Positions 7,341 through 16,208 of a DNA stretch of 64,000 nt are shown piece by piece. The position numbers and the translations under genes are program-made. Each line of letters begins with the position of its first letter. Within the stretch, counting starts at the first letter, position 1. The stretch lies in contig NZ_FNNV01000004.1 in the NCBI RefSeq assembly GCF_900106745.1, positions 62,001-126,000 of the forward strand, written 5' to 3'. The notes beneath the pieces are model-generated. The model was not told where the DNA came from. It was given only the letters and a program-made list of their open reading frames with translations, and did no database searches. The DNA is from Paenibacillus sp. CF384. Its GTDB lineage: Bacteria > Bacillota > Bacilli > Paenibacillales > Paenibacillaceae.

Positions 7341-8768
7341 ATGAGAAGATTCTATTATATTGCACTCATCATTGTCATAAGTATTGGAGCAAGCCAGATT
7401 GGGTTTGGTTCAAGCCGAGCGAATGCAGCAACAGCAGCAGTAACCGGTTCACCGAGCGAGTGGGCGAAGCAAGAAATTCAAGATGCAATTACGAGCGGAC
7501 TTATCCCCTATGGGTTAACGAATAGCTACCGATTGGCATTGACGCGGCAGGAGTTTTGCGAGATGGCCGTTCAGCTCTACGAAGTGCTGACGAATACGAA
7601 ACCGGCGGAGCCGAAGCAGAATCCGTTCCGGGATACGACGAATTATCGAATTGGCCAAGCTTACGAGCTCGGCATTATTAAAGGGACAAGCCCGAACACT
7701 TTCTCGCCTAAGGCGAATGTGACGCGTGAGCAGCTCGCGCTGATGCTCTATAACACGCTGACCAAAGCGGGCTTCCAAACGAAGCTCCAAGAGGGCAAAG
7801 GAACGCCGCAGAAATTCGCGGACGACAAGCAGCTTGCCCAGTGGTCACGCGATGCGATCAGCATGCTGTCCGGTAACGGCATCATGAAAGGCAATGTGAG
7901 CGGCAGCCAACTGCGATTCCAGCCGCGTGTGACGACGACACGGGAGCAGGCTATCGTATTGGTGTACCGGATTTTCTCGCGGTTCGGGACTTATTTTGTG
8001 AACGACGAGGAAGATCTGCTGAGGGCGGCCAAACAATCGCTTCCCGTCGTCATCAAGGATGAGCAGCTCCAAGAAATCGACACCCGAGCGAGAGCGGTGC
8101 TTGCGGAGATCATTCGACCTGGGATGACCGAATATGAGCGCGAGCTGGCGATTCATGATTATATTTTGCAGCATACCGCCTATGATTACGAGAATTACAA
8201 GAATGACACCGTTCCGCCGGAATCGTACTCCGTGTACGGGGTGCTGGTGAATGGCGTTGCAGTATGTCAAGGCTATGCGGGAACCGCTGATCTGCTGTTA
8301 AGCATGGCGGGCATTGAATCGCATATCGTGATCGGTACGGCAGACGGCGGCAGCCATGCGTGGAACAAAGTGAAGATAAACGGAGCGTATTACAACCTCG
8401 ATGTCACATGGGACGATCCTGTTCCGGATGTGGCCGGGCGATTGAACTACGGCTATTTCAACGTGACGGACGATGCGCTTCGAGAGGATCATGCGTGGAA
8501 GGACGATCTTCCGGTAGCTGCGGCCAATACGTTTAATTACTACGTAATCAACGGGCTCACGGTGAACAATCAAGCAGAGTTCGAAGCGAGAATCGGCAGC
8601 GCCGTTGAAGCGCGATTGTCATCCATCACCATTAAACGCACCTATAAGGACGAGCAAGGACCGAGCGGCTGGGAAGCGCTGCTGAAGAACTATGGCGATT
8701 TTCTCGCCTCCTACTCCTACACGATGGATAATAGCGGTGTGGTGAGCTTCAAGTTCAAGTACCGTTAA
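7341..8768 (+). CDS. S-layer homology plus transglutaminase-like cell-wall protein
   Basis: 475 residues. A signal peptide ends near residue 30 (SSRANAA). Three SLH motifs follow: about 37-85 (WAKQEIQDAITSGLI...LTRQEFCEM), 90-145 (GTSPNTFSPKANVTREQLALMLY) and 155-215 (FQPRVTTTREQAIVLVY). They should anchor the protein to pyruvylated secondary wall polymer. Residues about 265-370 form a transglutaminase-like cysteine-protease fold with the triad Cys in AVCQGYAG, His in GSHAWNKV and Asp in YNLDVTWDD. The tail is a short beta domain. AGGAGG lies unusually far (15 nt) from the ATG. The enzyme activity, crosslinking or peptidase, is not determinable from sequence. Confidence 0.9.
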   Translation: MRRFYYIALIIVISIGASQIGFGSSRANAATAAVTGSPSEWAKQEIQDAITSGLIPYGLTNSYRLALTRQEFCEMAVQLYEVLTNTKPAEPKQNPFRDTTNYRIGQAYELGIIKGTSPNTFSPKANVTREQLALMLYNTLTKAGFQTKLQEGKGTPQKFADDKQLAQWSRDAISMLSGNGIMKGNVSGSQLRFQPRVTTTREQAIVLVYRIFSRFGTYFVNDEEDLLRAAKQSLPVVIKDEQLQEIDTRARAVLAEIIRPGMTEYERELAIHDYILQHTAYDYENYKNDTVPPESYSVYGVLVNGVAVCQGYAGTADLLLSMAGIESHIVIGTADGGSHAWNKVKINGAYYNLDVTWDDPVPDVAGRLNYGYFNVTDDALREDHAWKDDLPVAAANTFNYYVINGLTVNNQAEFEARIGSAVEARLSSITIKRTYKDEQGPSGWEALLKNYGDFLASYSYTMDNSGVVSFKFKYR

Positions 8769-8810
8769 TGCTACAATAAGAACAAAAATACGGACGGAGC
8801 CTCATGATCC

Positions 8811-9758
8811 ATGATTCGAATTCTTGCCATTACGAACGATCACCATATCAGGCAGTTGAACAAACTGGAGGATTTAAGCGGCGTAGCGCATCTAAAATGG
8901 TACTGGGTTGATTTCTGCGAGCCGACAGGAGAAGAAGCGAAGCTGCTGGATGATTATTTTCATTTTCACCCGCTGGCTATCGAAGATTGTCTCTTGTACT
9001 TGCAGCGTCCCAAAATGGACCACTACGACGATGTGCATTTCTTCGTGCTTCACGCGATTCACGAGCAGACGCTTGAGGCGTCTGAGGTGGATTTGTTTGT
9101 CGGTCCGAATTTCTTGGTGACTTACCATCAACTGCAGCTTCAGGAGGTCGACCGAGCCTGGGAGAAAATCATCCGCAAACCGCACACGGAAGCCCATGGC
9201 AGTCTGCATGCCGCTTATACCGTGATGGATGAGCTGGTGGATCAATATTTCCCGGCGCTGCAGGCGATCGAGGATCAGCTGCTGGAATTAGGCGGCTCCG
9301 ATCAAGGATTCCGAACGGACCTCAGCCATGTGTTCGAAATTCGAAATAAGCTGCTCCGGCTACGCAAAACAATCGTCCCTATGCGAGACTTATTGTATCG
9401 GATCCTCAATACGCAAAGGATCGAGGCTCTAAAGCATTACCTTCACTTCTTCACCGATATCTACGATCATCTGCTGAAGCTGGCGGAGATGGTCGATTCC
9501 AATCGCGATATGACCTCGGATCTGCGCGATCACTATATGTCGCTGAACTCCAATCGGATGAATACCATCATGAAAACACTGACGGTCATAACCGTCATCT
9601 TCATGCCGCTGACGTTTATTGCGGGTATTTATGGCATGAATTTCTCCAATATGCCCGAGCTCGGGTGGCATGCGGGCTACTATATCGTGCTGGTGTTTAT
9701 GGTGCTGCTTGCGGCGGGCATGTTTGCTTGGTTTAAGCTCAAGGGTTGGTTTGAATGA
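8811..9758 (+). CDS. corA: CorA-type magnesium/cobalt transporter
   Basis: 315 residues, the normal CorA length. The N-terminal cytoplasmic alpha/beta funnel (WVDFCEPTGEEAKLLDDYFHFHPLAIEDCL) leads into a long stalk helix. Two C-terminal membrane helices follow: TLTVITVIFMPLTFIAGIYGMNF, carrying the YGMNF selectivity signature, and YYIVLVFMVLLAAGMFAWFKL. It forms homopentamers importing Mg2+ in characterised relatives. The pore loop reads NMPELGWHAGY, close to the usual MPEL. It stands alone between the SLH protein and the SASP gene. Confidence 0.95.
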   Translation: MIRILAITNDHHIRQLNKLEDLSGVAHLKWYWVDFCEPTGEEAKLLDDYFHFHPLAIEDCLLYLQRPKMDHYDDVHFFVLHAIHEQTLEASEVDLFVGPNFLVTYHQLQLQEVDRAWEKIIRKPHTEAHGSLHAAYTVMDELVDQYFPALQAIEDQLLELGGSDQGFRTDLSHVFEIRNKLLRLRKTIVPMRDLLYRILNTQRIEALKHYLHFFTDIYDHLLKLAEMVDSNRDMTSDLRDHYMSLNSNRMNTIMKTLTVITVIFMPLTFIAGIYGMNFSNMPELGWHAGYYIVLVFMVLLAAGMFAWFKLKGWFE

Positions 9759-9778
9759 TGCATGAATAGAGAAATTAT

Positions 9779-9816
9779 CCTTAGGGAACGGTAAGGGATA
9801 CGACTCACCCCTAAGG
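9779..9816 (+). promoter_or_regulatory. Inverted repeat overlapping the SASP ribosome-binding site
   Basis: CCTTAGGG (9779-9786) and CCCTAAGG (9809-9816) are perfect 8-bp arms around a 22-nt loop. The right arm runs into AAGGAGG (9813-9819), the Shine-Dalgarno sequence of the spore-protein gene. If both arms are transcribed, the stem would occlude the site. A TGAATA box at 9763-9768 could be a forespore sigma factor -35, but no matching -10 was found. Confidence 0.45.
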
Positions 9817-9830
9817 AGGCGGCACAAAGA

Positions 9831-10121
9831 ATGGCAAGAAGAAGTCGGAGAAAACATCTGGTACCGGGCGCCGAGGCTCAGATGAGTGCATTTAAGGCAG
9901 AAGTGATGCGCAGGGAAGGCTTTGTCGTGAACCCGAGCAGGCCGGATGATGTCAAATATGAAGTAGCCAAGTCACTCGGCATTCCACTGGAACACGGTTA
10001 CAACGGCGAACTATCCACGGAATCGGCCGGTCAGATTGGCGGCCAAATCGGCGGAGCAATGGTCAAAGAGCTTGTACGGATGGCGCAGGAGAAGCTGGCA
10101 CGCCAGAATACGGACCATTAA
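9831..10121 (+). CDS. Alpha/beta-type small acid-soluble spore protein
   Basis: 96 residues. The family core is recognisable: LVPGAEAQMSAFKAEVMRREG, YEVAKSLGIPLEHGYNGELSTESAGQIGGQIGGAMVKELV, with the E-(A/V)-x-x-(L/F)-G-I germination-protease-like segment and the GG-x-(I/M)-(T/V)-(K/R)-x-L-V end. Such proteins coat and protect DNA in dormant spores. This member is longer and less conserved than the major SASPs, with an extra basic N-terminus (ARRSRRKH). It has a strong AAGGAGG site within an inverted repeat and is followed by its own terminator. Confidence 0.88.
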   Translation: MARRSRRKHLVPGAEAQMSAFKAEVMRREGFVVNPSRPDDVKYEVAKSLGIPLEHGYNGELSTESAGQIGGQIGGAMVKELVRMAQEKLARQNTDH

Positions 10122-10153
10122 TGAAGGCCATCAATGATAAACGTGCTTAACGA

Positions 10154-10183
10154 AACCATCAGCAGGACGCTGGTGGTTTTTTT
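10154..10183 (+). terminator. Terminator after the SASP gene
   Basis: ACCATCAGC / GCTGGTGGT stem with a 5-nt loop, followed by seven T. Confidence 0.92.
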
Positions 10184-10291
10184 GCATTGCACTAACGGTT
10201 TTCAGTATTTTTTTAGAAATGATTCATACTGTTTTCATCTTCATCGGTTAAGCTGGACGTAACATGCTTAAGTAGGATGGAGGATTGGACG

Positions 10292-10975
10292 ATGCCTGCT
10301 GCAATATTGGTCATCGAAGACGATTATTATATACAAGAGCTCATCGCTGAGTTTCTACGGGCACAACAATATGAGGTGGATGTAGCGGGGGACGGATTGG
10401 AAGGCTGGGAGAAATTTCAGCAATCGTCGTATGACCTCGTCATCTTGGATTTGATGCTGCCTTCCATGCATGGCTACGAGATATGCCGCAGCATTCGCGA
10501 GCGTTCCGATACGCCGGTTATCGTACTGACGGCACTGGGCGAGGAGAAGGATCAGCTGCGCGCGTTCGAGGAAGAAGCGGATGATTACGTGACGAAGCCG
10601 TTCTCGTTCCACGTATTGATGAAACGGGTGGAAGCGGTCCTTCGGCGCACGCGAAGCGGGCTGTCGGGGGAGCAACTGTTCGACGGTAGGCTTAGGCTGG
10701 ATGCCGATGCTTACAAAATCTACGTCGACGGCAAGCTCATAGATACGACGACGAAGGAATTCGATATTCTGCATACGCTCGTACATAACGCCGGACGGAT
10801 TATGACACGCGACATGCTGCTGGACAAAGTGTGGGGCTACGACTTCTACGGCGATTCCCGGATCGTCGATGCTCATATTAAGAATATTCGCAAGAAGCTC
10901 GGCATCTCCGTCATTCGCACGGTAAAAGGAGTCGGCTACTCGCTGGAGTCTGAGCTGGCATTGGTGGAAGGATGA
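10292..10975 (+). CDS. OmpR/PhoB-family response regulator
   Basis: 227 residues from the ATG that sits 8 nt after GGAGG; the frame's earlier ATG at 10277 overlaps that site. The receiver domain has the acidic pair in VIEDDY, phospho-acceptor Asp in LVILDLMLPSMHG, Thr in VIVLTALG and Lys in YVTKPFS. The C-terminal winged helix contains TTTKEFDILHTLVHNAGRIMTRDMLLDKVWGYDFYGDSRIVDAHIKNIRKKLG and ends VIRTVKGVGYSLE. It overlaps the following kinase by 4 bp (ATGA), so the pair forms one two-component system. The signal and targets are unknown. Confidence 0.95.
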   Translation: MPAAILVIEDDYYIQELIAEFLRAQQYEVDVAGDGLEGWEKFQQSSYDLVILDLMLPSMHGYEICRSIRERSDTPVIVLTALGEEKDQLRAFEEEADDYVTKPFSFHVLMKRVEAVLRRTRSGLSGEQLFDGRLRLDADAYKIYVDGKLIDTTTKEFDILHTLVHNAGRIMTRDMLLDKVWGYDFYGDSRIVDAHIKNIRKKLGISVIRTVKGVGYSLESELALVEG

Positions 10976-12513
10976 TTCGGCGCAAGGGAATACGGTTCAA
11001 AATCTTCATGGTTACGGCGGCGCTGCTGGTCGTATCGGCCTTGCTCATCTATCTAACCCTTTACTTCATGCTGCCCGGTTATTACAAGACCATCAAGCAA
11101 TCCCGCCTGGAGAGCAGCTTCAGCGAGCTAGTGAAACAGATCGACGGCGAAAGTGCAGCGGATGCCATTCCGCTGATGGCGAAATTTGGTCAAGAGCATA
11201 ATGCGGCTCTCATGATTCGTGATAAGGAGGGGCAGGGGTATTATATCCCGCCGAGTTATCGGGGCATGAACGGCTGGCTGTCCCGGAATGCGAGTTACCT
11301 GGGCATGCGCAAGCAGCTTGAAGCTGGGCGGGTGATCGATGGCCGTGAGATTACGAAAGGGCCGGGCGACGGCAATGGCGGCGGCCCGAACATGCAAATG
11401 CTGAGCGTCGATAAGACGATTAAATTCGCGGAAAGCGATGATCCTTATACGCTGTCCGTGGATGCCCCGCTGCAGCCGATCGGGGAGGCGGCAGATGTGA
11501 TCTTGCTGTTCCTGCCATACATGCTAATCCCGATTCTATTGATTGCGGTCGGCGGAGCGCTTATCTATTCCCGGCTAATCGCGCGGCCGCTTCTCTCGCT
11601 TAATCGAGTGGCCAAACGGCTGGCCAAGCTCGACTTCTCCGTTACGAAGCCTGCGCTGAACACGAAGGACGAGTTGGGCGAGCTGTCGTTTAGCCTCAGC
11701 AAATTGGCGGTTAATTTGCAGCTGACGATGGGGGAATTGCAGGATGCGAATGCGCAGCTCAAGAGTGATATCGAGCAGGAACGCGAGCAGGAAGCGAAGC
11801 GTCGAGAATTTGTGGCGACGATTTCCCACGAGCTCAAGACGCCGATTACGGCAGTGAGCGGTCAATTGGAAGCGATGATTGCCAATGTGGGCTCTTATCG
11901 CGATCGGGACAGATATTTGCGCCAATCCTATACGATTATGCAGGATATGGATAAGCTTGTTCACGAGATCCTGGAGCTGTCGAAGCTGGAGAGCCGGGAT
12001 TTCCGGCCGCTTATGCGGAAGGTGGATCTGTCCGAGTTGATTCGGGAATCGATGAATAATATGAGCTACTTGGCAGATGTCAAACATATGCAGCTGGAGG
12101 TCGAGCTGCCGGAGGAAGCGATGATTACGGCCGATGAACGACTCATGTCGAAGGCTGTGGCGAACATTATTACGAATGCCGTTCAATATTCCGGGGATGC
12201 GGAGCGGGTCGTTGTGCGATTAACGGAAGAATATTGCGCTGAAGATACAGGGAACGAGCAGCCGGAACAATCGCTTCATCCATGGTATAGACTCGAAGTG
12301 CTGAACACCGGCGTGCAGGTAGAGGAATCGAAGCTGCCTCGCTTGTTCGAGCCCTTCTACCGGGCAGAGCAGTCACGCAGCCGCTCAACCGGCGGCAGCG
12401 GACTTGGTCTCTATATTGTCAGCAAAGTACTGGATGCACATGGCGCTGAATATAGCATTGCCAATACGGCTGAAGGAGTGCGCTTCAGCGTAAGGTTGCA
12501 AGGAGCAGCTTGA
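10972..12513 (+). CDS. Membrane sensor histidine kinase (HAMP-HisKA-HATPase)
   Basis: 513 residues. Transmembrane helices lie at about 10-32 and 175-200 and flank an extracytoplasmic sensor of about 140 residues. A HAMP domain follows (ARPLLSLNRVAKRLAKLDF), then HisKA with the phospho-His in FVATISHELKTPITAVSGQ, and a HATPase_c domain with N box (ANIITNAVQYSG) and G box (GGSGLGLYIVSKVLDAHG). The ATG overlaps the stop of the upstream regulator, so it is its cognate kinase. The sensor carries a Gly-rich insert (GDGNGGGPN). Its 3' terminator lies inside the convergent cyclodeaminase-like gene. Confidence 0.93.
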   Translation: MIRRKGIRFKIFMVTAALLVVSALLIYLTLYFMLPGYYKTIKQSRLESSFSELVKQIDGESAADAIPLMAKFGQEHNAALMIRDKEGQGYYIPPSYRGMNGWLSRNASYLGMRKQLEAGRVIDGREITKGPGDGNGGGPNMQMLSVDKTIKFAESDDPYTLSVDAPLQPIGEAADVILLFLPYMLIPILLIAVGGALIYSRLIARPLLSLNRVAKRLAKLDFSVTKPALNTKDELGELSFSLSKLAVNLQLTMGELQDANAQLKSDIEQEREQEAKRREFVATISHELKTPITAVSGQLEAMIANVGSYRDRDRYLRQSYTIMQDMDKLVHEILELSKLESRDFRPLMRKVDLSELIRESMNNMSYLADVKHMQLEVELPEEAMITADERLMSKAVANIITNAVQYSGDAERVVVRLTEEYCAEDTGNEQPEQSLHPWYRLEVLNTGVQVEESKLPRLFEPFYRAEQSRSRSTGGSGLGLYIVSKVLDAHGAEYSIANTAEGVRFSVRLQGAA

Positions 12514-12533
12514 TAGTTGAAAGATAGCGGGAA

Positions 12534-12579
12534 CCGGACATTAGATTCTGTCGCGAACGACAGCTAATGTCCGGTTTTT
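12534..12579 (+). terminator. Terminator shared with the 3' coding end of the convergent gene
   Basis: Long stem CCGGACATTAG...CTGTCG-cgaa-CGACAG..AATGTCCGG followed by five T. The stop codon and last codons of the leftward gene (stop at 12541-12543) are part of the stem. Confidence 0.88.
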
Positions 12580-13170
12580 GAGTTGTTCAATTTCGGCGAT
12601 AAGGGCGGTCCGTTTCGCTGCATAATGAGCCTTAATCCCTTCATCCTTCAGCGCTGCTAAATTGATTTCTACCGTTAAGAGCGCAGATTGCGCGGCGGCT
12701 TCAAGCAGCAAAGCGCCGATTCCCAGGTCTGAGATGACATGCGCATTCGTGCAGGAAGCGATACTTAGCGTCGACTGCAGCGCCGCACCGCATACCTCCA
12801 TCAGCCGAAGAGGCACTTCGATCGAGGCGATAGTTGCGTTATGGATGGCTTCATGGCGAAACGAACGCTCAGCTTCTTCCTGCTTGGGCAGCTTCAGTGC
12901 ACGCATATAACCGTCAAAGGCCGAAATGTCGGAGGCGAGCAACGCCTCGCACGCGGTAGATAGCCGGCTCATTTCGTTCAAAGCCGCGTTAATTTCAAGC
13001 TGAGCATCCGCGTACTTCTCCCCTTGCGAGAGATGGGCTGCCATTGCCGTCATGGCTGTGCCGAGCGCTGCGGCAAGGGCGGCGGCGCTTCCGCCGCCCG
13101 GCGTCGGGTCGCTGCTTGCCGCCTTCTCTAAGAAGCGGCGAATGGAATCATCCCACGTGACAGTAGACAT
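12541..13170 (-). CDS. Formiminotransferase-cyclodeaminase-like protein (FtcD-C/FchA family)
   Basis: 209 residues matching the helical cyclodeaminase/cyclohydrolase family: PTPGGGSAAALAAALGTAMTAMAAHLS near residue 20, DISAFDGYMRALKLP near 80, and a helical C-terminus. Characterised members are formimino-THF cyclodeaminase and, in acetogens, methenyl-THF cyclohydrolase FchA. It starts 2 bp after the stop of a folD-like gene, with its AAGGGGATG site inside that gene's end, so the two are translated together. That pairing points to one-carbon tetrahydrofolate metabolism. Whether it replaces the cyclohydrolase activity of the neighbouring unusual FolD is inference. Confidence 0.85.
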   Translation of the reverse strand: MSTVTWDDSIRRFLEKAASSDPTPGGGSAAALAAALGTAMTAMAAHLSQGEKYADAQLEINAALNEMSRLSTACEALLASDISAFDGYMRALKLPKQEEAERSFRHEAIHNATIASIEVPLRLMEVCGAALQSTLSIASCTNAHVISDLGIGALLLEAAAQSALLTVEINLAALKDEGIKAHYAAKRTALIAEIEQLKNRTLAVVRDRI

Positions 13171-13172
13171 TA

Positions 13173-14036
13173 TTACACATCCCCTTTCAGAGTCATCTGG
13201 ATATCGATTGCTTTCATCAGATTGCGATACAAGATCGCCGTCGTTAAGGTGCCAACGCCGCCGGGAACCGGCGAGACGGCCGCTGCCGCATCACCTAGAT
13301 CAGCCGCTGCATCACCGGTGATCTTGCCATCGGCAAGCTCGTTAATACCTGCGTCGATGACCGTTAAGCCCGGATGCACCATGTCCTTCGTGATCATGGC
13401 AGGCTTGCCAACCGCAACGATGGCGATTTCCGCATGCTTCAAATGAGCGCCTAGATCGGGCGTCCTGGAATGACAAACGGTGACGGTAGCGTTCTCGCGT
13501 TGAAGAAGATGGAACAGCGGAAGTCCGACCGTCTGCCCTCGGCCTACTAAAACCACGTTACGTCCTTCCAGAATATAACCATAATGCTTAAGAAGTTCGA
13601 TGCATGCTTGAGGAGTAGCGGGATAGAGTCCTTCCCCCTTGCCGGTGTAAACCGCAAGTTTATTCGACGGTGTGACGCCGTCGATATCCTTGGCAGGAGC
13701 TATGCAAGCCTCGATTGCGGCTGCCGATAGATGCGCAGGCAGAGGGAGCTCCAGCATGATTCCGTGAACAGTGTCATCTGCATTAAGCTCCGTAATAACG
13801 CGCTGCAGCTCCTCTTCCGAGACATCGCTCCCGAAAGAACGGAGCCGAAATGCTATGCCCAGCCTCTCGGCAATCTTCTGCTTGGAGCGCGCATAGTAAG
13901 CTGAAGCAGGATCTCCCTCGACTAGCAGTATCGCCAGAGACGGCTGCTTTCCTTCCTTCTTCCATTCCTCTACGCGGGCCGCTATTTCCGAATACACAAG
14001 CTCCGCCGCTTCTTTTGCTTTCAAGACAATGGCCAT
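13173..14036 (-). CDS. folD: Divergent FolD-type methylenetetrahydrofolate dehydrogenase/cyclohydrolase
   Basis: 287 residues from the ATG at 14034-14036, which has AAGGAG 9 nt upstream; the longer frame to 14237 lacks both a site and family similarity. FolD makes 10-formyl-THF from 5,10-methylene-THF. Present are PASAYYARSKQK (Tyr and catalytic Lys), AKDIDGVTPSN (Asp), the Rossmann segment VVLVGRGQTVGLPL and SPVPGGVGTLTTAIL. Changes from the usual consensus are LELPLP where most have (V/L)QLPLP, YPATP for PCTP, and RGQTVG for RSxxVG. The Gln-to-Glu change falls on a residue used in catalysis. It probably represents a paralogue with altered activity, paired with a cyclodeaminase-like gene. 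Confidence 0.87.
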   Translation of the reverse strand: MAIVLKAKEAAELVYSEIAARVEEWKKEGKQPSLAILLVEGDPASAYYARSKQKIAERLGIAFRLRSFGSDVSEEELQRVITELNADDTVHGIMLELPLPAHLSAAAIEACIAPAKDIDGVTPSNKLAVYTGKGEGLYPATPQACIELLKHYGYILEGRNVVLVGRGQTVGLPLFHLLQRENATVTVCHSRTPDLGAHLKHAEIAIVAVGKPAMITKDMVHPGLTVIDAGINELADGKITGDAAADLGDAAAAVSPVPGGVGTLTTAILYRNLMKAIDIQMTLKGDV

Positions 14037-14312
14037 AGAGATCTTCTCCTTCACCTTGGAATTGAGTGACCTGCATATACGAAAAAAAGCATTCGCGGGC
14101 AGGCTCGTCGCAAGACATAGCCAGCCGCAAATACTTCTCCCCAGGCGAACGGTGTGTTTCGATCCGCATGCTCCCTCGTGGTTCATTCCACTGATTTCGC
14201 CAGTTGCATGCAGCGTTATTTTCCTAAAGTGTAGCATGCAGAGGTGTCTTTGAACAGGGCTGTGCTATAATGTTGCTGGATATTGGGAACAGGCGAAGGG
14301 AGCAAAGCAACT

Positions 14313-16208
14313 GTGCAGATAAAGGGGTTCTATCCCAATTGGCTGCGGAATCAAGTGATTCGCAACAAAATCATCGCTATTTATATTCCGCTTATCATTG
14401 TGCCGCTGCTTGTGCTGGGCTTTGCGTCCAACAGCATTTATACGAATGCCATCGTCGATAAGACGATCAGCAACGTGAGCGACAACTCCTCGCTGATCAT
14501 CACGCGAATGAACGGCATTCTCACGAATGCGGAGAGCTGCGCGAATATCTTGACGATCAACTTAAACCGCGTCATTCAAGACCACAACAAAGGCGAAATC
14601 GGCCCGGAACGCTCTTTGCAGCTGTCGACTCTGATTACCAATCAGCTTAGTTTTGCGCTGCTCGTCTTCCCGGATGTGGAGAGCGCTGCATTCATTGATA
14701 CCTATGGCACGATCTATGGCACCTCGGCTGCGATTGAGAATGCGGGAGAGCTGCAGCCGCAGCCGGACACACTGCTGCAAACCGCGATGCTCAAGCGCAT
14801 TGGGGAAACGACCGGTCAGAACATCTGGTTTCCGATGGACAAGAGAGACTTTCTTACGCTCGGGGCAGACGAGCCGGTCCTTACGGTGGGGAAGAAAATC
14901 AACAACATCTACACCGGACAGGAACTTGGTCTGTTGGTGCTTAATGTGAAGGAGCAATCGCTCTCGGCGATTTACAACAACATCGGTACAGACCTGAGCG
15001 GCAGTTACATGCTGACCGATCAAGCCGGAACGATCGTCTCCTCGACAGACAAGGAACAGCTGCTGAAGCCGGTTGGAGACGAAGCGCTGCGGCAGTGGAT
15101 CAATGAGACGAACAGCGGCTCGACAATCGATCGATTCCAAGGGGACAAGCTGCTTGTGATCAGCTCGGAGATGCCGAAGTTCGGCTGGAAGCTGATCTCC
15201 ATGGAGCCGTTTAACGCGCTGACAGCAGATAATCGCAAGATCACGGCGCTCATTATGACGATCGGCTTCTTCTGCTTCTTGTTCGCGCTGATGGGTGCCG
15301 GCATTCTGAATCGCCTCATTGCCAGGCCCATCGTGCTGCTGACCAAGTATATGAAGCTGGTGAAAGAAGGGAATCTGACCATCCAGCTGCCGGTCAAATC
15401 CAATGATGAGCTTGGGCTGCTCGCATCCGGCTTTAATACGATGCTTACTCGCATTAATCAGTTACTGGATAATGTGCGATTCGAACAGAAGAAGAAGCGG
15501 GAGTATGAGCTTGCCCTGATTCAATCTCAAATCAAGCCCCATTTCTTATACAATACGCTGGATGTCATCTATACCCTCTCGGAGATCGGGCGGGTCAAGG
15601 ATGTGCAGCGCACAACCAAATCGCTTGCCGACTATTACCGGATTGTCTTAAGCCAAGGCAGGGAGGCGATTCCCCTTCAGGATGAGCTGCAGGGGCTGCG
15701 CGATTATTTGGCCATTCAGCGGATTCGATACGCCGATGTGTTCGATTACCAAATCGACGTGCAGCCGGAAGTGCTCTCCTGCACGGTGTTGAAATTGACG
15801 CTGCAGCCGCTCGTGGAGAACGCCATCTATCACGGCCTGAAGACGAAAGGGGAGTTTGGCCACCTTGTCGTGACGGGCCGGATTGAAGGGCAGAACCTGC
15901 TGCTCACCGTGCAGGACGACGGGGTCGGTATCCCGCCGGAACGGCTGGAGACGCTGCTGCAGCCAAGCGAGAATACCGCCGCCGCGAAGACATTGCCTGT
16001 CGCGCCGCTGTCCGCTGCTGGCAATACCGGTAGCTCATTCGGGTTGCGGAGTGTAGACAGCCGAATTAAGCTTTATTTTGGCGAGGGGTATGGACTGACG
16101 CTGGTAAGTAGGCTCGGCGTGGGAACAGAGATACAAGTACGATTGCCAATGGAGCAGCATGAAGAGACAGGAGGCGGCAGACATGTTGAATTTACTGATC
16201 GCGGATGA
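14313..16208 (+). CDS. YesM-type sensor histidine kinase
   Basis: About 631 residues. I prefer the GTG at 14313, with GAAGGGAG about 10 nt upstream, over the TTG at 14283. The N-terminal membrane helix is around IIAIYIPLIIVPLLVLGFA, followed by an extracytoplasmic Cache-like sensor of about 260 residues and a second helix (ALIMTIGFFCFLFALMGAGIL). HAMP (ARPIVLLTKYMKLVKEGN), His_kinase with the phospho-His in LIQSQIKPHFLYNTLD and a HATPase with LQPLVENAIYHGL and DDGVGIP complete it. This architecture pairs with AraC-type regulators and senses carbohydrates in Paenibacillus and Bacillus. It overlaps the regulator gene by 26 bp. Confidence 0.93.
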   Translation: MQIKGFYPNWLRNQVIRNKIIAIYIPLIIVPLLVLGFASNSIYTNAIVDKTISNVSDNSSLIITRMNGILTNAESCANILTINLNRVIQDHNKGEIGPERSLQLSTLITNQLSFALLVFPDVESAAFIDTYGTIYGTSAAIENAGELQPQPDTLLQTAMLKRIGETTGQNIWFPMDKRDFLTLGADEPVLTVGKKINNIYTGQELGLLVLNVKEQSLSAIYNNIGTDLSGSYMLTDQAGTIVSSTDKEQLLKPVGDEALRQWINETNSGSTIDRFQGDKLLVISSEMPKFGWKLISMEPFNALTADNRKITALIMTIGFFCFLFALMGAGILNRLIARPIVLLTKYMKLVKEGNLTIQLPVKSNDELGLLASGFNTMLTRINQLLDNVRFEQKKKREYELALIQSQIKPHFLYNTLDVIYTLSEIGRVKDVQRTTKSLADYYRIVLSQGREAIPLQDELQGLRDYLAIQRIRYADVFDYQIDVQPEVLSCTVLKLTLQPLVENAIYHGLKTKGEFGHLVVTGRIEGQNLLLTVQDDGVGIPPERLETLLQPSENTAAAKTLPVAPLSAAGNTGSSFGLRSVDSRIKLYFGEGYGLTLVSRLGVGTEIQVRLPMEQHEETGGGRHVEFTDRG

